In this document: positions 43,343 to 53,272 of the stretch, piece after piece
Position numbering within the stretch: position 1 is the stretch's first letter
Layout of the letters: every line of letters begins with the position of its first letter
Assembly: GCA_934343805.1 (NCBI GenBank)
Contig: CAKRIN010000004.1
Coordinates: 60,776-124,775 of the forward strand
Length of the DNA stretch: 64,000 nucleotides
DNA from: an uncultured Lachnospira sp.
Lineage (GTDB): Bacteria > Bacillota > Clostridia > Lachnospirales > Lachnospiraceae
Reading direction: 5' to 3'
Position numbers and translations under genes: made by a program
The notes under the pieces: generated by a model
What the model saw: only the letters and a program-made list of their open reading frames with translations
The model's database searches: none
Told to the model about the DNA's origin: nothing

Positions 43343-44245
43343 ATGAGCAAAACTGATAAGGCCTCTGCAAGTGCCAATATTAAGGGTACTAACGCTGGAG
43401 TTAAGGATAAGGTAATACTTACAATAGAGAGGGTATTATGTTATATAGTGCTTATTCTTATAACATTCTTGTGCCTCTTTTCATTCTATGTGCTTATAAT
43501 TAATACAACAAGATCACATCCGGACATTCAGAAAGGATTCTCATTTCTTCCGGGTAAATCGTTTATAGTTAACATGAAAAATGTGCTTGCTAATCAGAAT
43601 ATACCTGTTATCAGAGGTATGTTTAACAGTTTATTTGTTGCAGCATGTTCGGCAGTTCTGTCAGTGTATTTTTCAGCACTTACAGCTTTTGCAATTCATG
43701 CATATAACTTTAAACTTAAGAAGTTTGCTTTTACATTCATTCTTCTTGTTATGATGGTTCCAACACAGGTTTCAGCACTTGGTTTTGTTAAGATGATGGG
43801 AGACTGGAATCTTCTTAATTCATATATACCACTTATTGTTCCTTCTGTTGCGGCGCCTGTTGTATTTTTCTTTATTAAGCAGTATATGGACAGTGTGCTG
43901 CCTATGGAACTGATTGAAGCTGCAAGAATAGATGGAGCAAAGGAGTTCAGAATATTTAATCAGATAGTGCTTCCTCTTATGAAACCGGCAGTAGCAGTTC
44001 AGATGATATTTACATTCGTGTCATCATGGAATAATTACTTTATACCATCACTCCTTATTAATAAGGCAGAAAAGAAAACACTTCCGTTGCTGATAGCACA
44101 GCTTAGAAGTGCAGATTTCTTAAAGTTTGATATGGGTCAGGTATATATGATGATTGCATTTGCAATTGTTCCTGTAATTATTGTATACATCTGTTTGTCA
44201 AAATTCATTGTCAGGGGTGTTACTCTTGGTGGCGTAAAGGGTTGA
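43343..44245 (+). CDS. ABC sugar transporter permease (MalG-type)
   Basis: A 300-residue membrane subunit with about six hydrophobic segments and the EAA loop ELIEAARIDGAKEFRIFNQIVLPLMKPAVA. It begins two bases after the previous gene, with AAAGGAGG upstream of the ATG. A strong terminator follows the stop codon. Partner of the permease encoded at 42391. Confidence 0.95.
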   Translation: MSKTDKASASANIKGTNAGVKDKVILTIERVLCYIVLILITFLCLFSFYVLIINTTRSHPDIQKGFSFLPGKSFIVNMKNVLANQNIPVIRGMFNSLFVAACSAVLSVYFSALTAFAIHAYNFKLKKFAFTFILLVMMVPTQVSALGFVKMMGDWNLLNSYIPLIVPSVAAPVVFFFIKQYMDSVLPMELIEAARIDGAKEFRIFNQIVLPLMKPAVAVQMIFTFVSSWNNYFIPSLLINKAEKKTLPLLIAQLRSADFLKFDMGQVYMMIAFAIVPVIIVYICLSKFIVRGVTLGGVKG

Positions 44246-44273
44246 TTATTAAGAAAATATTGTGAGTGAAATA

Positions 44274-44317
44274 AAAAGGAATGATGCACTAATTTCTTAG
44301 TGCATCATTCCTTTTTT
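44274..44317. terminator. Bidirectional terminator overlapping the end of galM
   Basis: AAAAGGAATGATGCACTAA pairs perfectly with TTAGTGCATCATTCCTTTT around a four-base loop, with T tracts on both strands. The stop codon of the minus-strand mutarotase (44305) lies inside the stem. Confidence 0.95.
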
Positions 44318-45300
44318 CTATTCTCAAATATATATTCAATGTAATGGTTAAAATGCTCGCCTGCCTTAAGGACGGGAGAAGAAAAGTTGTCATGATGCAT
44401 TGCATCAGGAAAGAATTGTGGCTCAAAACATATTCCGTGCTGATTGTTATACTGTGTATGATATTTGCCAATACAGTTTCCAATAAAATTGCCGTTGTAT
44501 AATTGCAGTCCCGGGAAATCTGTCTTAACAGACATGGTGATTCCAGTATCTGGATCATGTATTCTGGCGGCATAATCATATGAATCAGTTAATACATAAT
44601 TAATGTCAATACATTCTGTTCCTACGGCTTTAGGAGTGCGGAAATCATATAATGTCCCTTCGACAGGAAGGATGCTTCCAGTTGGAATGTTATGATTATC
44701 TACAGGAGTGTAGTTATCGGCTCCTATGGAAATAATCTGATTGGATATATTTCTGATGCCAGAAAAGTTAAAGTAACTGTGGTTTGTAAAGTTACATACA
44801 GTATCCATATCTGATATGGCATTATATTTCACTAAGATAGAATGCTTATCTGTAATTGAGATTGTCTGAGTAACTGTAAGATTCCCTGGGAATCCATTAT
44901 CAAGGTGTGGACTGTTAAGGGTAAGTGTCAGTGCATCTGAATTGACGTCATATGTCCACATACATTTATTGAAGCCTTTTCCTCCATGAAGAGTATTACT
45001 GCCCTCGTTAGCGGTAATATGCCAGTCAGTACCATTGAGAGTTACACAGGCTCCAGCAATCCTGTTGGCATATCGTCCCATTGTTCCACCGAAATTCTGC
45101 TGGTCATAATAGTAATCTTCTGGCGTATCATAGCCAAGGATTATGTCATGTCTGTTACCACTTGAATCGTTGATAAACATTGATTGAAACGTTGCACCAT
45201 AATCAGAGATACAGACAGATATGTCATCATGTGAAAGTTCTATGATGTGACAAAGTGTTTTGTCAGGAAGAATCCCCCATTCTTTAATATTATAATCCAT
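44305..45300 (-). CDS. galM: Aldose 1-epimerase (galactose mutarotase)
   Basis: A 331-residue cytoplasmic enzyme that interconverts the alpha and beta anomers of hexoses. The family motifs are clear: NRIAGACVTLNG, NEGSNTLHGG with the substrate-binding His, NFTNHSYFNF with the catalytic His, and GICFEPQFFPDA with the catalytic Glu. GGGGG precedes the start. It is convergent with the beta-glucoside transporter genes; balancing glucose anomers after disaccharide cleavage would fit, but it is transcribed separately. Confidence 0.94.
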   Translation of the reverse strand: MDYNIKEWGILPDKTLCHIIELSHDDISVCISDYGATFQSMFINDSSGNRHDIILGYDTPEDYYYDQQNFGGTMGRYANRIAGACVTLNGTDWHITANEGSNTLHGGKGFNKCMWTYDVNSDALTLTLNSPHLDNGFPGNLTVTQTISITDKHSILVKYNAISDMDTVCNFTNHSYFNFSGIRNISNQIISIGADNYTPVDNHNIPTGSILPVEGTLYDFRTPKAVGTECIDINYVLTDSYDYAARIHDPDTGITMSVKTDFPGLQLYNGNFIGNCIGKYHTQYNNQHGICFEPQFFPDAMHHDNFSSPVLKAGEHFNHYIEYIFENRKKE

Positions 45301-45469
45301 AATTATCCCCCTTATCTTGAATTATAATCTTAGAAGTTATAAAAACGAACATTTTATATGCATTAATTATATCATTATATGTGAATAAGTTCTATGTTTT
45401 TATGCGATTTTATGATATATTTATCCATAGTCGCTTTATGTGTTATTAAGAACTATTAATGGAGAAGAT

Positions 45470-46591
45470 ATGAAAATATTACATTGTGCGGATATACATT
45501 TGGATTCAGCCATGACATCTAATCTTGATAAAGAAAAGGCCAGGGAGCGAAAGAAAGAATTACTGGCAGTTTTTAAGGACATGATTGCATATGCTGCAAA
45601 CGAGAATATTAAATGTATAATAATTGCTGGGGATTTGTTTGATACAAGGAATGTATCAGCCGGTGCCAGAAAAGAAGTGTACAACATAATTGTTAATAGT
45701 CCGGATATACAGTTTTATTATCTGCAGGGGAATCATGATGATGGCAGTTTTATTTCATCAATAGATGAAATACCGGATAATCTTAAAATGTTTGGAAAGC
45801 AGTGGACAAGTTATAAGGCCGGGCATGCAGGTCAGGAATTTAATTCAAGGGATATATATATAACAGGCGTTGAACTTAATGAAGAGAATGCAGGAAGTAT
45901 ATATAGCAGTTTATCTCTGAATGTTGAAAATTATAATATTGTAGTTATGCATGGACAGGAGGCATCCCATATATCCAAGAATAATGCACAGATAATAAGT
46001 CTTAATGAGCTTCGCAATAAGGGAGTTGATTATCTGGCTTTAGGGCATGTACATGAATACTCTATGGACAGATTGGATGCAAGAGGAATATATTGTTATC
46101 CTGGATGTCTTGAGGGAAGAGGTTTTGATGAGCCGGGAGAACATGGCTTTGTGGTAATTGATATTGATGATGTTACAGGAAAAACGCAGACGGAATTCAT
46201 TCCATTTGCGAGAAGGCATATATATGTGTCACAGGTAGATGTATCTGATTGTGAAAGTACATTTGACATGGAAAAATGTATCAGGGATTATCTTGAGAAT
46301 GAAGCATATCCATCAAACAGCCTTGTTAAGATAGAACTGACTGGAGCAATTGATGTTGAGGCGGATAAAGATATTATCTATTTAACGAAAAGATTTGAAG
46401 ATAAATACTACTATTTCAGAATAAAAGATGACACAACGTATAAGGTGGATTATATGTCTTTTGAACATGATGTCTCTCTTAAAGGAGAATTTATAAGAAA
46501 TGTAATGGCCAGGACAGATATAAATGAAGAAGATAAATCAGAAATAATCAGGTATGGATTACAGGCATTAAGAGGGGAGGATATAGGCTGA
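45470..46591 (+). CDS. SbcD/YhaO-type DNA repair exonuclease
   Basis: A 373-residue metallophosphoesterase of the Mre11/SbcD type. The metal ligands follow the family order: DIHLDS, GDLFDTR, GNHDD and later VMHGQE and LGHVHEY. It is expected to cut DNA ends together with the ATPase encoded next. The start at 45470 (MKILHCADIHLD) follows GGAG. The overlap of one base with the next gene (TGATG) shows translational coupling. Because the partner carries a membrane hairpin, YhaO is the closer relative than SbcD. Confidence 0.92.
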   Translation: MKILHCADIHLDSAMTSNLDKEKARERKKELLAVFKDMIAYAANENIKCIIIAGDLFDTRNVSAGARKEVYNIIVNSPDIQFYYLQGNHDDGSFISSIDEIPDNLKMFGKQWTSYKAGHAGQEFNSRDIYITGVELNEENAGSIYSSLSLNVENYNIVVMHGQEASHISKNNAQIISLNELRNKGVDYLALGHVHEYSMDRLDARGIYCYPGCLEGRGFDEPGEHGFVVIDIDDVTGKTQTEFIPFARRHIYVSQVDVSDCESTFDMEKCIRDYLENEAYPSNSLVKIELTGAIDVEADKDIIYLTKRFEDKYYYFRIKDDTTYKVDYMSFEHDVSLKGEFIRNVMARTDINEEDKSEIIRYGLQALRGEDIG

Positions 46592-49260
46592 TGAGGCTTA
46601 TCAGTTGCACAATCGAGAATTTTGGAAAACTGAATAATATCAGCTATGATTTCACCAGAGGCTGCAATGTAATATGCGAAGATAACGGCTGGGGAAAAAG
46701 TACACTGGCAGCTTTTATAAGAGTAATGTTTTATGGCTTTAAGAATGAAGGAAAGAAAAAGCTTTCAGAAAAGGAAAGAAATCGCATGCAGCCTTGGCAG
46801 AAAGGCGTGTATGGAGGTGAGGTATCATTTGAAGCTGATGGTGTTGAGTATTCTGTAAGAAGAGTATTTGGACATAAGCAGACTGATGATGAATTTTCAT
46901 TGATAAGAAAAGATACTAATATGGAATGCAATGACTATTCATCTAATCTTGGAGAAGAATTGTTCAGGATAGATTCGGAATCATTTGAAAGGACAGTGTT
47001 TATTGCCCAAAGTGACTGCACGACATATACTACAGATAGCATTAATGCTAAGATTGGTAATCTGGCTGATAATACTGATGATATTAATAATTTTGAAACT
47101 GTTATTGATAAGTTTAAAAATATGCTCAACAGTATGTCGGAAACAAGAGCAACAGGATCGATGGCTAAGAGAAAGTCACAGATAACTGGATTGAAGTCAC
47201 AGATTAATAATTACTCAGATGTTGAAAAAACTATTAAAGAACAGATCGCAATCAGAGATGGATTTTGTGAGAAACTTGATATACTAAAAAATGACCGGAA
47301 GGAACTTGAAAAGAAACAGAAGAATCTTAGTAAAAAAAAGGATGTCCAGGCAAAAAAAGATAAATATGATGCGCTTGTTAATGCCTGCAGGGATAAAGAA
47401 AAATCATATACAGACAGCAGAAGCTTTTTTAAAGATGAGATTCCTGACAGGGATGAGATAAGATATTATATAAGAGAGTGTGATGATGCAGGAAGAATCA
47501 TGGGGAAGATTGCAGCACCTGATGAACAGAACCGAGCTCTGGTCAAGAAATATGAGCAGATGTTTTCGCAGGGAATCCCGGATGAAAATGTTTTTGGCAG
47601 ACTTGAAGAGGATTTAAAAAGGCTGATAGAATTAAAACATGATGAGGATGCTAACAGGTTGTCTGTGGAAGAGCAGCAAAAGTATGATCTGTTAAAGAAC
47701 AGGTATAAGGATGCAATTCCAGACGATACCGATATTGTAAGGCTGCAGGAACAGTTGGCTGAGTGCGATAAGAGAAGTAATTCACTTGCTGGAAAAGAAA
47801 TGACACTTGATCTTGCTAAACAGACAGAGAAAAGTCATAAAGACATAGCAGGTGAATACAGGGATTCCATGCTGCCGGTTATTGTGTCAGGGGTAATTCT
47901 TGCTATAATTGCAGCAGCTCTTATTATGATTAATAAATTTGCAGGGATTGTGCTTTTGGCAGTTGGAGTTGCAGTTGTTATTGCTGCAGTGATAATATCA
48001 TGCAACAGGAAAAAGAAATATAACGAAAAATATACGGCAATAACCAATGAATCATCTGAAAAGATAAGACAGATTGAAAAACAGATAGAAGATGACAGAC
48101 ATTTCATAGAGGAGACACGCAGGGGTGTAACTTTATTTTGCGAGAAATACAAAACGGGATATGAAGGTATATCACCTGTTCTGCAATTGTCTGATATCCG
48201 TCAGGATGTCAGAGTGTACAGGGAACTGGATAAGAGAGTGCAGCTGTTAAATAATGACGGAAAAAGAGATGAAATATCAAAACTGGTTGAGAACTTAAAG
48301 TATATGTTTCTAAAGTATGGCTTAAATGCGGATGATAACTATGAATTATATCTGGAAAAGTTAAGAAACAGTGTATCTGATTATCGGCGGCTGATGAATA
48401 TTTCAGAATCCAATGCTAAATATGAAAGGGAATATAATGAGAAGATATCAGGCATTGCCGAATATGTGAAGTTATATGTTCCTGATTCTGAAGAAAGAGC
48501 AGATTTGAATGAGTCACTAAGAGAAATGGATAAGAAGCTCGACGAATATGAAAAGTCAAAGAATGAATATGCAGCTGTATTAAAGGAAAAGTCTGATTAC
48601 GAGGAGAGTGCTGAATTCAAGACTATTATGAATACGGATGTAGAAGATGAATGTGTGAATCAATCATATAGTCTGGAAGATATTGCTGAGAAGCTTACCC
48701 GGATAACGGAAGAATCGGAAAATATAGCTAATAATATAAGAGCAAGCAACAGGAATATTGAGATGATGCAGGAACAGCTGGAGGAACTTGATAATTGTAA
48801 GGATGAGCTGGCTGGACTGGAACAGACTCAGGCACAAGAAAAAAGAAAAGCTGCTCTTATAAAGAAAACAAAAGAAATAATGGAAGAATCTAAACAGTCA
48901 TTTACGGCAAAATATATGGAACCAGTAATGTCTGGATTTAAAAAATATTTTAATGTAATAACGGATAATTCAGCAGATGAATACAGAATAGATGCTGATA
49001 CAAATCTGACGGTAATTGAACAGAATCTCCCAAGAAATATAGACAGTCTCAGTGCTGGAAGACAGGATCTTGTGGGGATATGTCTGAGAATGGCATTGGT
49101 TAATGCTATGTATAAAGAAGAAAAACCATTTCTTATATTTGATGATCCATTTGTTAATCTGGATGATAATAATATTAAGGGAGGAATGAAACTTCTTGAT
49201 GAGATTGCTAAGGATTACCAGGTAATTTATTTCACATGTAGTGAAAGCAGAAAAAAATAG
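46591..49260 (+). CDS. YhaN-like SMC/Rad50-type ATPase with central membrane hairpin
   Basis: An 889-residue protein. Residues 1-150 hold the N-terminal ATPase lobe (MRLISCTIENFGKLNNISYDFTRG; Walker A EDNGWGKST). Long coiled coils flank a central hydrophobic hairpin (about residues 425-470; MLPVIVSGVILAIIAAALIM and the next helix), and the C-terminal lobe has signature LSAGRQDL and Walker B FLIFDDPFVNLDD. The hairpin where Rad50 carries its zinc hook is characteristic of B. subtilis YhaN. With YhaO it should form a membrane-linked nuclease complex. Confidence 0.92.
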   Translation: MRLISCTIENFGKLNNISYDFTRGCNVICEDNGWGKSTLAAFIRVMFYGFKNEGKKKLSEKERNRMQPWQKGVYGGEVSFEADGVEYSVRRVFGHKQTDDEFSLIRKDTNMECNDYSSNLGEELFRIDSESFERTVFIAQSDCTTYTTDSINAKIGNLADNTDDINNFETVIDKFKNMLNSMSETRATGSMAKRKSQITGLKSQINNYSDVEKTIKEQIAIRDGFCEKLDILKNDRKELEKKQKNLSKKKDVQAKKDKYDALVNACRDKEKSYTDSRSFFKDEIPDRDEIRYYIRECDDAGRIMGKIAAPDEQNRALVKKYEQMFSQGIPDENVFGRLEEDLKRLIELKHDEDANRLSVEEQQKYDLLKNRYKDAIPDDTDIVRLQEQLAECDKRSNSLAGKEMTLDLAKQTEKSHKDIAGEYRDSMLPVIVSGVILAIIAAALIMINKFAGIVLLAVGVAVVIAAVIISCNRKKKYNEKYTAITNESSEKIRQIEKQIEDDRHFIEETRRGVTLFCEKYKTGYEGISPVLQLSDIRQDVRVYRELDKRVQLLNNDGKRDEISKLVENLKYMFLKYGLNADDNYELYLEKLRNSVSDYRRLMNISESNAKYEREYNEKISGIAEYVKLYVPDSEERADLNESLREMDKKLDEYEKSKNEYAAVLKEKSDYEESAEFKTIMNTDVEDECVNQSYSLEDIAEKLTRITEESENIANNIRASNRNIEMMQEQLEELDNCKDELAGLEQTQAQEKRKAALIKKTKEIMEESKQSFTAKYMEPVMSGFKKYFNVITDNSADEYRIDADTNLTVIEQNLPRNIDSLSAGRQDLVGICLRMALVNAMYKEEKPFLIFDDPFVNLDDNNIKGGMKLLDEIAKDYQVIYFTCSESRKK

Positions 49261-49276
49261 TTTAAGGAGAATTACA

Positions 49277-50830
49277 ATGGAAGAGATTATAGAATATCTG
49301 CCTAATATGTATGCAACTTTCTGGGCGCTGATCCCGCCGCTGGTTGCCATTATACTTGCACTTATAACTAAGGAGGTTTACAGCTCCTTATTTGTGGGAA
49401 TTGTAATAGGTGGTCTTTTTTATGGAAATATATTTCAGAAAGGATTCAGTCTTGAAAAGTCTGTACTTCACATATTTGAGGACGGGCTTGTAGGTGTACT
49501 GTCTGATCCTTATAACGTCGGAATACTGGTATTCCTTGTTGTTCTTGGTATTATGGTGTGTATGATGAATCGTGCCGGAGGTTCAGCGGCATTTGGTGAA
49601 TGGGCATCAAGACATATTAAGACAAGGATCGGAGCACAGCTTGTTACAATTCTTTTAGGTGTGCTTATATTCATAGATGATTATTTCAATTGTCTTACGG
49701 TTGGCAGTGTAATGAGACCGGTTACTGATAAACATAATGTATCAAGGGCGAAGCTTGCTTATCTGATAGATGCAACAGCAGCTCCAGTATGTATTATTGC
49801 ACCTATATCTTCATGGGCAGCAGCAGTTACCGGCTTTGTTGAAGGAGAAGACGGATTTGGAATATTCATAAAAGCAATTCCATATAACTATTATGCATTA
49901 TTTACAATTGCGGCGATGATACTTATTGTGCTGATGAAAGTGGATTTTGGTTCAATGGCAGTCCATGAAGCAAATGCTGCCAAAGGAGATCTGTATACTA
50001 CTTCGGACAGACCTTATGCTAATGCTACTGAAGATGTAATTAAGGGTCGTGGGAAGGTAATGGATCTGCTATTTCCAATAATTACACTTATAATATGCTG
50101 CATAGTTGGGATGCTATATTCTGGAGGCTTTTTCAAAGGCACAGGATTTGTTAATGCATTCTCACAAAGCGATGCGTCAGTAGGATTGATGCTTGGAAGT
50201 TTTGTTGCACTTATTATTACAATTGTATTCTATTCAGTAAGGAAAGTTCTTGCATTTAAGGAATCATGTGCATGCATACCAGAAGGATTTAAGGCAATGG
50301 TTCCTGCTATTCTGATACTTACATTTGCATGGACACTTAAAGCTATGACAGACAGTCTTGGCGCTAAAGAGTTTGTTGCCGGACTTGTACAGGGCGTTTC
50401 GGGAACGTGGTTAAGCGTATTGCCGGCAGTTATTTTCCTCGTAGCGGTTTTTCTTGCATTTGCAACAGGAACATCATGGGGAACATTTGGAATTCTTATT
50501 CCAATTGTAGTCAGCACATTTTCAGGAACTAACCATACAATGATGATAATATCTATCTCAGCATGTATGGCAGGAGCAGTATGCGGGGATCATTGTTCAC
50601 CGATATCAGATACAACAATTATGGCATCAGCTGGGGCACAGTGCAATCATATGAATCATGTATCTACACAGCTTCCATATGTTATTGTGGTTGCGGTGGT
50701 GTCATGTATTACTTATGTTATTGCAGGATTTGCACAGAATCCGATAGTACCTTTAATTATAGGTTTTGCACTTCTTATAGCAACCTTTATTGGAATCAAA
50801 TATATTTATAGGGAAAAGGGTAATGAATAA
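49277..50830 (+). CDS. Na+/H+ antiporter NhaC family protein
   Basis: A 517-residue membrane protein with about 11 hydrophobic segments. The stretches IDDYFNCLTVGSVMRPVTDKHNVSRAKLAYLIDATAAPVCIIAPISSWAA and GDHCSPISDTTIMASAGA are typical of the large NhaC-like subgroup in Clostridia. It should exchange sodium for protons, or move an organic anion; homologues differ in substrate. The start at 49277 follows AAGGAG and lies 16 nt after the YhaN gene. The DMT gene that follows overlaps its last 8 nt. Confidence 0.9.
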   Translation: MEEIIEYLPNMYATFWALIPPLVAIILALITKEVYSSLFVGIVIGGLFYGNIFQKGFSLEKSVLHIFEDGLVGVLSDPYNVGILVFLVVLGIMVCMMNRAGGSAAFGEWASRHIKTRIGAQLVTILLGVLIFIDDYFNCLTVGSVMRPVTDKHNVSRAKLAYLIDATAAPVCIIAPISSWAAAVTGFVEGEDGFGIFIKAIPYNYYALFTIAAMILIVLMKVDFGSMAVHEANAAKGDLYTTSDRPYANATEDVIKGRGKVMDLLFPIITLIICCIVGMLYSGGFFKGTGFVNAFSQSDASVGLMLGSFVALIITIVFYSVRKVLAFKESCACIPEGFKAMVPAILILTFAWTLKAMTDSLGAKEFVAGLVQGVSGTWLSVLPAVIFLVAVFLAFATGTSWGTFGILIPIVVSTFSGTNHTMMIISISACMAGAVCGDHCSPISDTTIMASAGAQCNHMNHVSTQLPYVIVVAVVSCITYVIAGFAQNPIVPLIIGFALLIATFIGIKYIYREKGNE

Positions 50831-51758
50831 TTTTAAAGGTAGTCTTATTCTTTTATTAACGGCTTTTATATGGGGAACAGCATTTGTTGCCCAGACAAGT
50901 GGAGCTGATGCAATAGGAACATTTACTTTTAATTCTTTCAGAGCTTTTGTTGGGGCAGCATTTCTTGCGATAGTTATTGTTGCACGAAATATTGCCCGAA
51001 GCAGGAAGAATTCTGAGAAAACAGGGGCAGGAATTACAGCTGTAGGAAGAAATGCTCCGGTTACATGGCCTGTTGGGGCAGGAGTTGTATGTGGCATAGT
51101 TCTTTTTGCAGCAATGTCATTCCAGCAATATGGAATCAGCAGATATCCGGATGGTGTTGCAGCGTCTGGAAGGGCTGGATTTATAACAGCAACATATGTT
51201 GTTATGGTATCTGTGGCTGCTTTTTTTATGGGGAAAAAACAGCACTGGATTATAGGCGTTTCTGTTGCCGGATGTATAGCTGGAATGTATCTTTTATGCA
51301 TGTCGGAAGGAATATCTGCAATATATATAGGAGATGTGTTTGAACTGGCTGGAGCAATATGTTTTACATGTCATATTCTTGTTATTGACAAATTTTCTGG
51401 GGCAGATAGTATAAAGATGTCTTGCATTCAATTTCTTATTGTTGGTATAATATCAGCATTCGTAATGATGTTTACGGAAGAGGTAACAAGGCAGGGGATA
51501 CAGAAAGCATTTGTTGCCATTATATATGCCGGAGTATTTTCAAGCGGTATTGCTTATACGCTTCAGATGATTGGACAGAAATATGCCCAGCCGGCGGTTG
51601 CATCTATTGTTATGAGTCTGGAATCAGTATTCGCTGCTCTTGCAGGATGGATTATTTTAGGGGAAATATTAATGCCAAGAGAGCTTGCAGGATGCATACT
51701 TGTGTTTGCGTCAGTGATACTTGCACAGATTCCGGGGATGAAGAGAGGTAAGGTATGA
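50823..51758 (+). CDS. EamA/DMT family transporter
   Basis: A 311-residue membrane protein with about ten hydrophobic helices in two EamA repeats (LLLTAFIWGTAFVAQTSGAD at the start and GVFSSGIAYTLQMIGQKYAQPAVASIVMSLESVFAALAGWIILGE in the second). Members export amino acids, nucleotide sugars or drugs. The ATG at 50823 overlaps the NhaC gene, which ends at 50830, and its own stop overlaps the start of the nuclease-like gene (51755), which indicates one translationally coupled operon. Confidence 0.92.
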   Translation: MNNFKGSLILLLTAFIWGTAFVAQTSGADAIGTFTFNSFRAFVGAAFLAIVIVARNIARSRKNSEKTGAGITAVGRNAPVTWPVGAGVVCGIVLFAAMSFQQYGISRYPDGVAASGRAGFITATYVVMVSVAAFFMGKKQHWIIGVSVAGCIAGMYLLCMSEGISAIYIGDVFELAGAICFTCHILVIDKFSGADSIKMSCIQFLIVGIISAFVMMFTEEVTRQGIQKAFVAIIYAGVFSSGIAYTLQMIGQKYAQPAVASIVMSLESVFAALAGWIILGEILMPRELAGCILVFASVILAQIPGMKRGKV

Positions 51759-52657
51759 AGAAAAAGATTTTGTGTATTGTAATTGTCGGAGTAATTGTAT
51801 TTTTTGGCTACAGGTATTTTCATAATCTGTCGGCTAAGGATGTGAACTCTAAGAGTATTCAGTTCTCATATGAGGAGACACCTAATTTTAATGGAAGGGA
51901 TGCTTATATTACAGTTAATGATAATAAGCCGTATTTCACAAGTGATGAGATACTTACAGAGTCATCTGTCAAATATGGTCCTCAGGACAGTATAAAGAGA
52001 GTTACATCGGCTATGGCATGTATTGGAAATGATTCAATGCCGGAAGATGACGCAAAAGATGATGAAATCAGTGTTGAGCCTACTGGATGGAATAATGTTC
52101 AATATGACTGCATTAAGGATAATGATGGATATTGTCAGACAAAGGTACAGCTTATTTCATGGAACCTGTGCGGTTCTGGTGCAGATAAGAGAAATGTTAT
52201 AGCAGCTTCACCATATCTTAGACAGAATATGAATATGTTTGCGCAGAGAGTGGCAAGATATATAGATAAGACTAATAATCATGTAATGTACAGAGTTACA
52301 CCTATATTTCAGGGCGCAGAGGTTTTGTGCCGTGGAGTGCTTGTCGAGGCTTATTCGGTTGAAGACAGTGGTGCTGGATTAAGCTTTAATGTATTCTTAT
52401 ATAATGTGCAGCCGGGTATTGGATATATATATTCATCAGGGGAATCAACATATACGGGCGAATATGAGGATACTGTATTTTCTGGTGACATAACAAGGGA
52501 TTATGCATACATTCTTAATGAAAAGACAATGACGGTACATAAACCAGACTGTTTACAGGCTGCTAAAATCGGAACAAAGAATAAGGCATATTCAAATGCT
52601 GATATAGAAGACCTTGTTGGAGCCGGATATAAGTCAGCAGACTGCTGTAATCCATAA
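51755..52657 (+). CDS. EndA-type DNA/RNA nuclease homologue lacking the catalytic His
   Basis: A 300-residue protein with an N-terminal membrane anchor or signal (residues 4-23) and an exposed domain. The stretches QTKVQLISWNLCG, KRNVIAASPYL, NHVMYRVTPIFQGAEVLCRGVLVEAYSVED and FNVFLYNVQPG match the non-specific endonuclease family found in Firmicutes (EndA-like), where the first usually reads N-R-x-H-L-I-G. Here Gln132 replaces that catalytic His, and the residue after S-P-Y-L that is normally Asn is Arg. The C-terminal NEKTMTVHKPDCLQAAKIG...ADCCNP is the usual Cys-bearing tail. It is probably a folded but inactive, or rewired, nuclease. The start overlaps the EamA gene. Confidence 0.8.
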   Translation: MKKKILCIVIVGVIVFFGYRYFHNLSAKDVNSKSIQFSYEETPNFNGRDAYITVNDNKPYFTSDEILTESSVKYGPQDSIKRVTSAMACIGNDSMPEDDAKDDEISVEPTGWNNVQYDCIKDNDGYCQTKVQLISWNLCGSGADKRNVIAASPYLRQNMNMFAQRVARYIDKTNNHVMYRVTPIFQGAEVLCRGVLVEAYSVEDSGAGLSFNVFLYNVQPGIGYIYSSGESTYTGEYEDTVFSGDITRDYAYILNEKTMTVHKPDCLQAAKIGTKNKAYSNADIEDLVGAGYKSADCCNP

Positions 52658-52776
52658 AATGTCAGTTAATAAGATTTTAACATTTGTTCATAAATGGTCT
52701 ACAGACATATATTGTTGTAGCTGATAATATATAATTATTGGTAAATATAATTACGGGTAAGGGAGGAGACAGGATT

Positions 52777-53247
52777 ATGAATAATAGTTATGAGAATTTT
52801 GAGTTATCTACAGAGCTTATCTTTCAGCGTTTTTTGATGGATAAGGAAAGAAGACGCAACTTCTATAATGGACTTGAGCTTGCAGATTATATTGCACTCA
52901 AGGTTATGGAAAAGGATTGCATTGATGGAAAAGATAAGACATATCTTAAAGATTTGTCGACATTTATGAGAATATCAATTCCACAGACATCAGCCATAGC
53001 AAGCAGTCTTAAAGATATGGGATATGCGTTGTGGAAGCATGATGGCAAGGGAACGGATGGTACATATCTTGTATTTACAGATGCCGGAAGAGATTTTCTT
53101 AAAGAACGTGAAGACAATAACAGAGAGTATTATGGTAATGTTATTGCTGAGCTTGGAGAAGAAAGGACATCTAAGATTCTCGAAGACATGAGAACTCTGG
53201 TAGAGGCTATGGAACATGCTTCTGATAAAATGCATCTGAAAGAATAA
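52777..53247 (+). CDS. MarR-like transcriptional regulator
   Basis: A 156-residue protein with a winged helix (LADYIALKVMEKDCIDGKDKTYLKDLSTFMRISIPQTSAIASSLKDMGYALWKHDGKGTDGTYLVFTDAGRDFL) flanked by helices, as in MarR dimers. The start at 52777 follows GGGAGGAG; an in-frame ATG at 52738 has no site. The riboflavin transporter gene begins 26 nt downstream, so it may control it, although in most Firmicutes ribU is controlled by an FMN riboswitch, which I do not see here. The 119 nt upstream hold no clear structure. Confidence 0.85.
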   Translation: MNNSYENFELSTELIFQRFLMDKERRRNFYNGLELADYIALKVMEKDCIDGKDKTYLKDLSTFMRISIPQTSAIASSLKDMGYALWKHDGKGTDGTYLVFTDAGRDFLKEREDNNREYYGNVIAELGEERTSKILEDMRTLVEAMEHASDKMHLKE

Positions 53248-53272
53248 TTACAACACGATGGAGAACACAATA

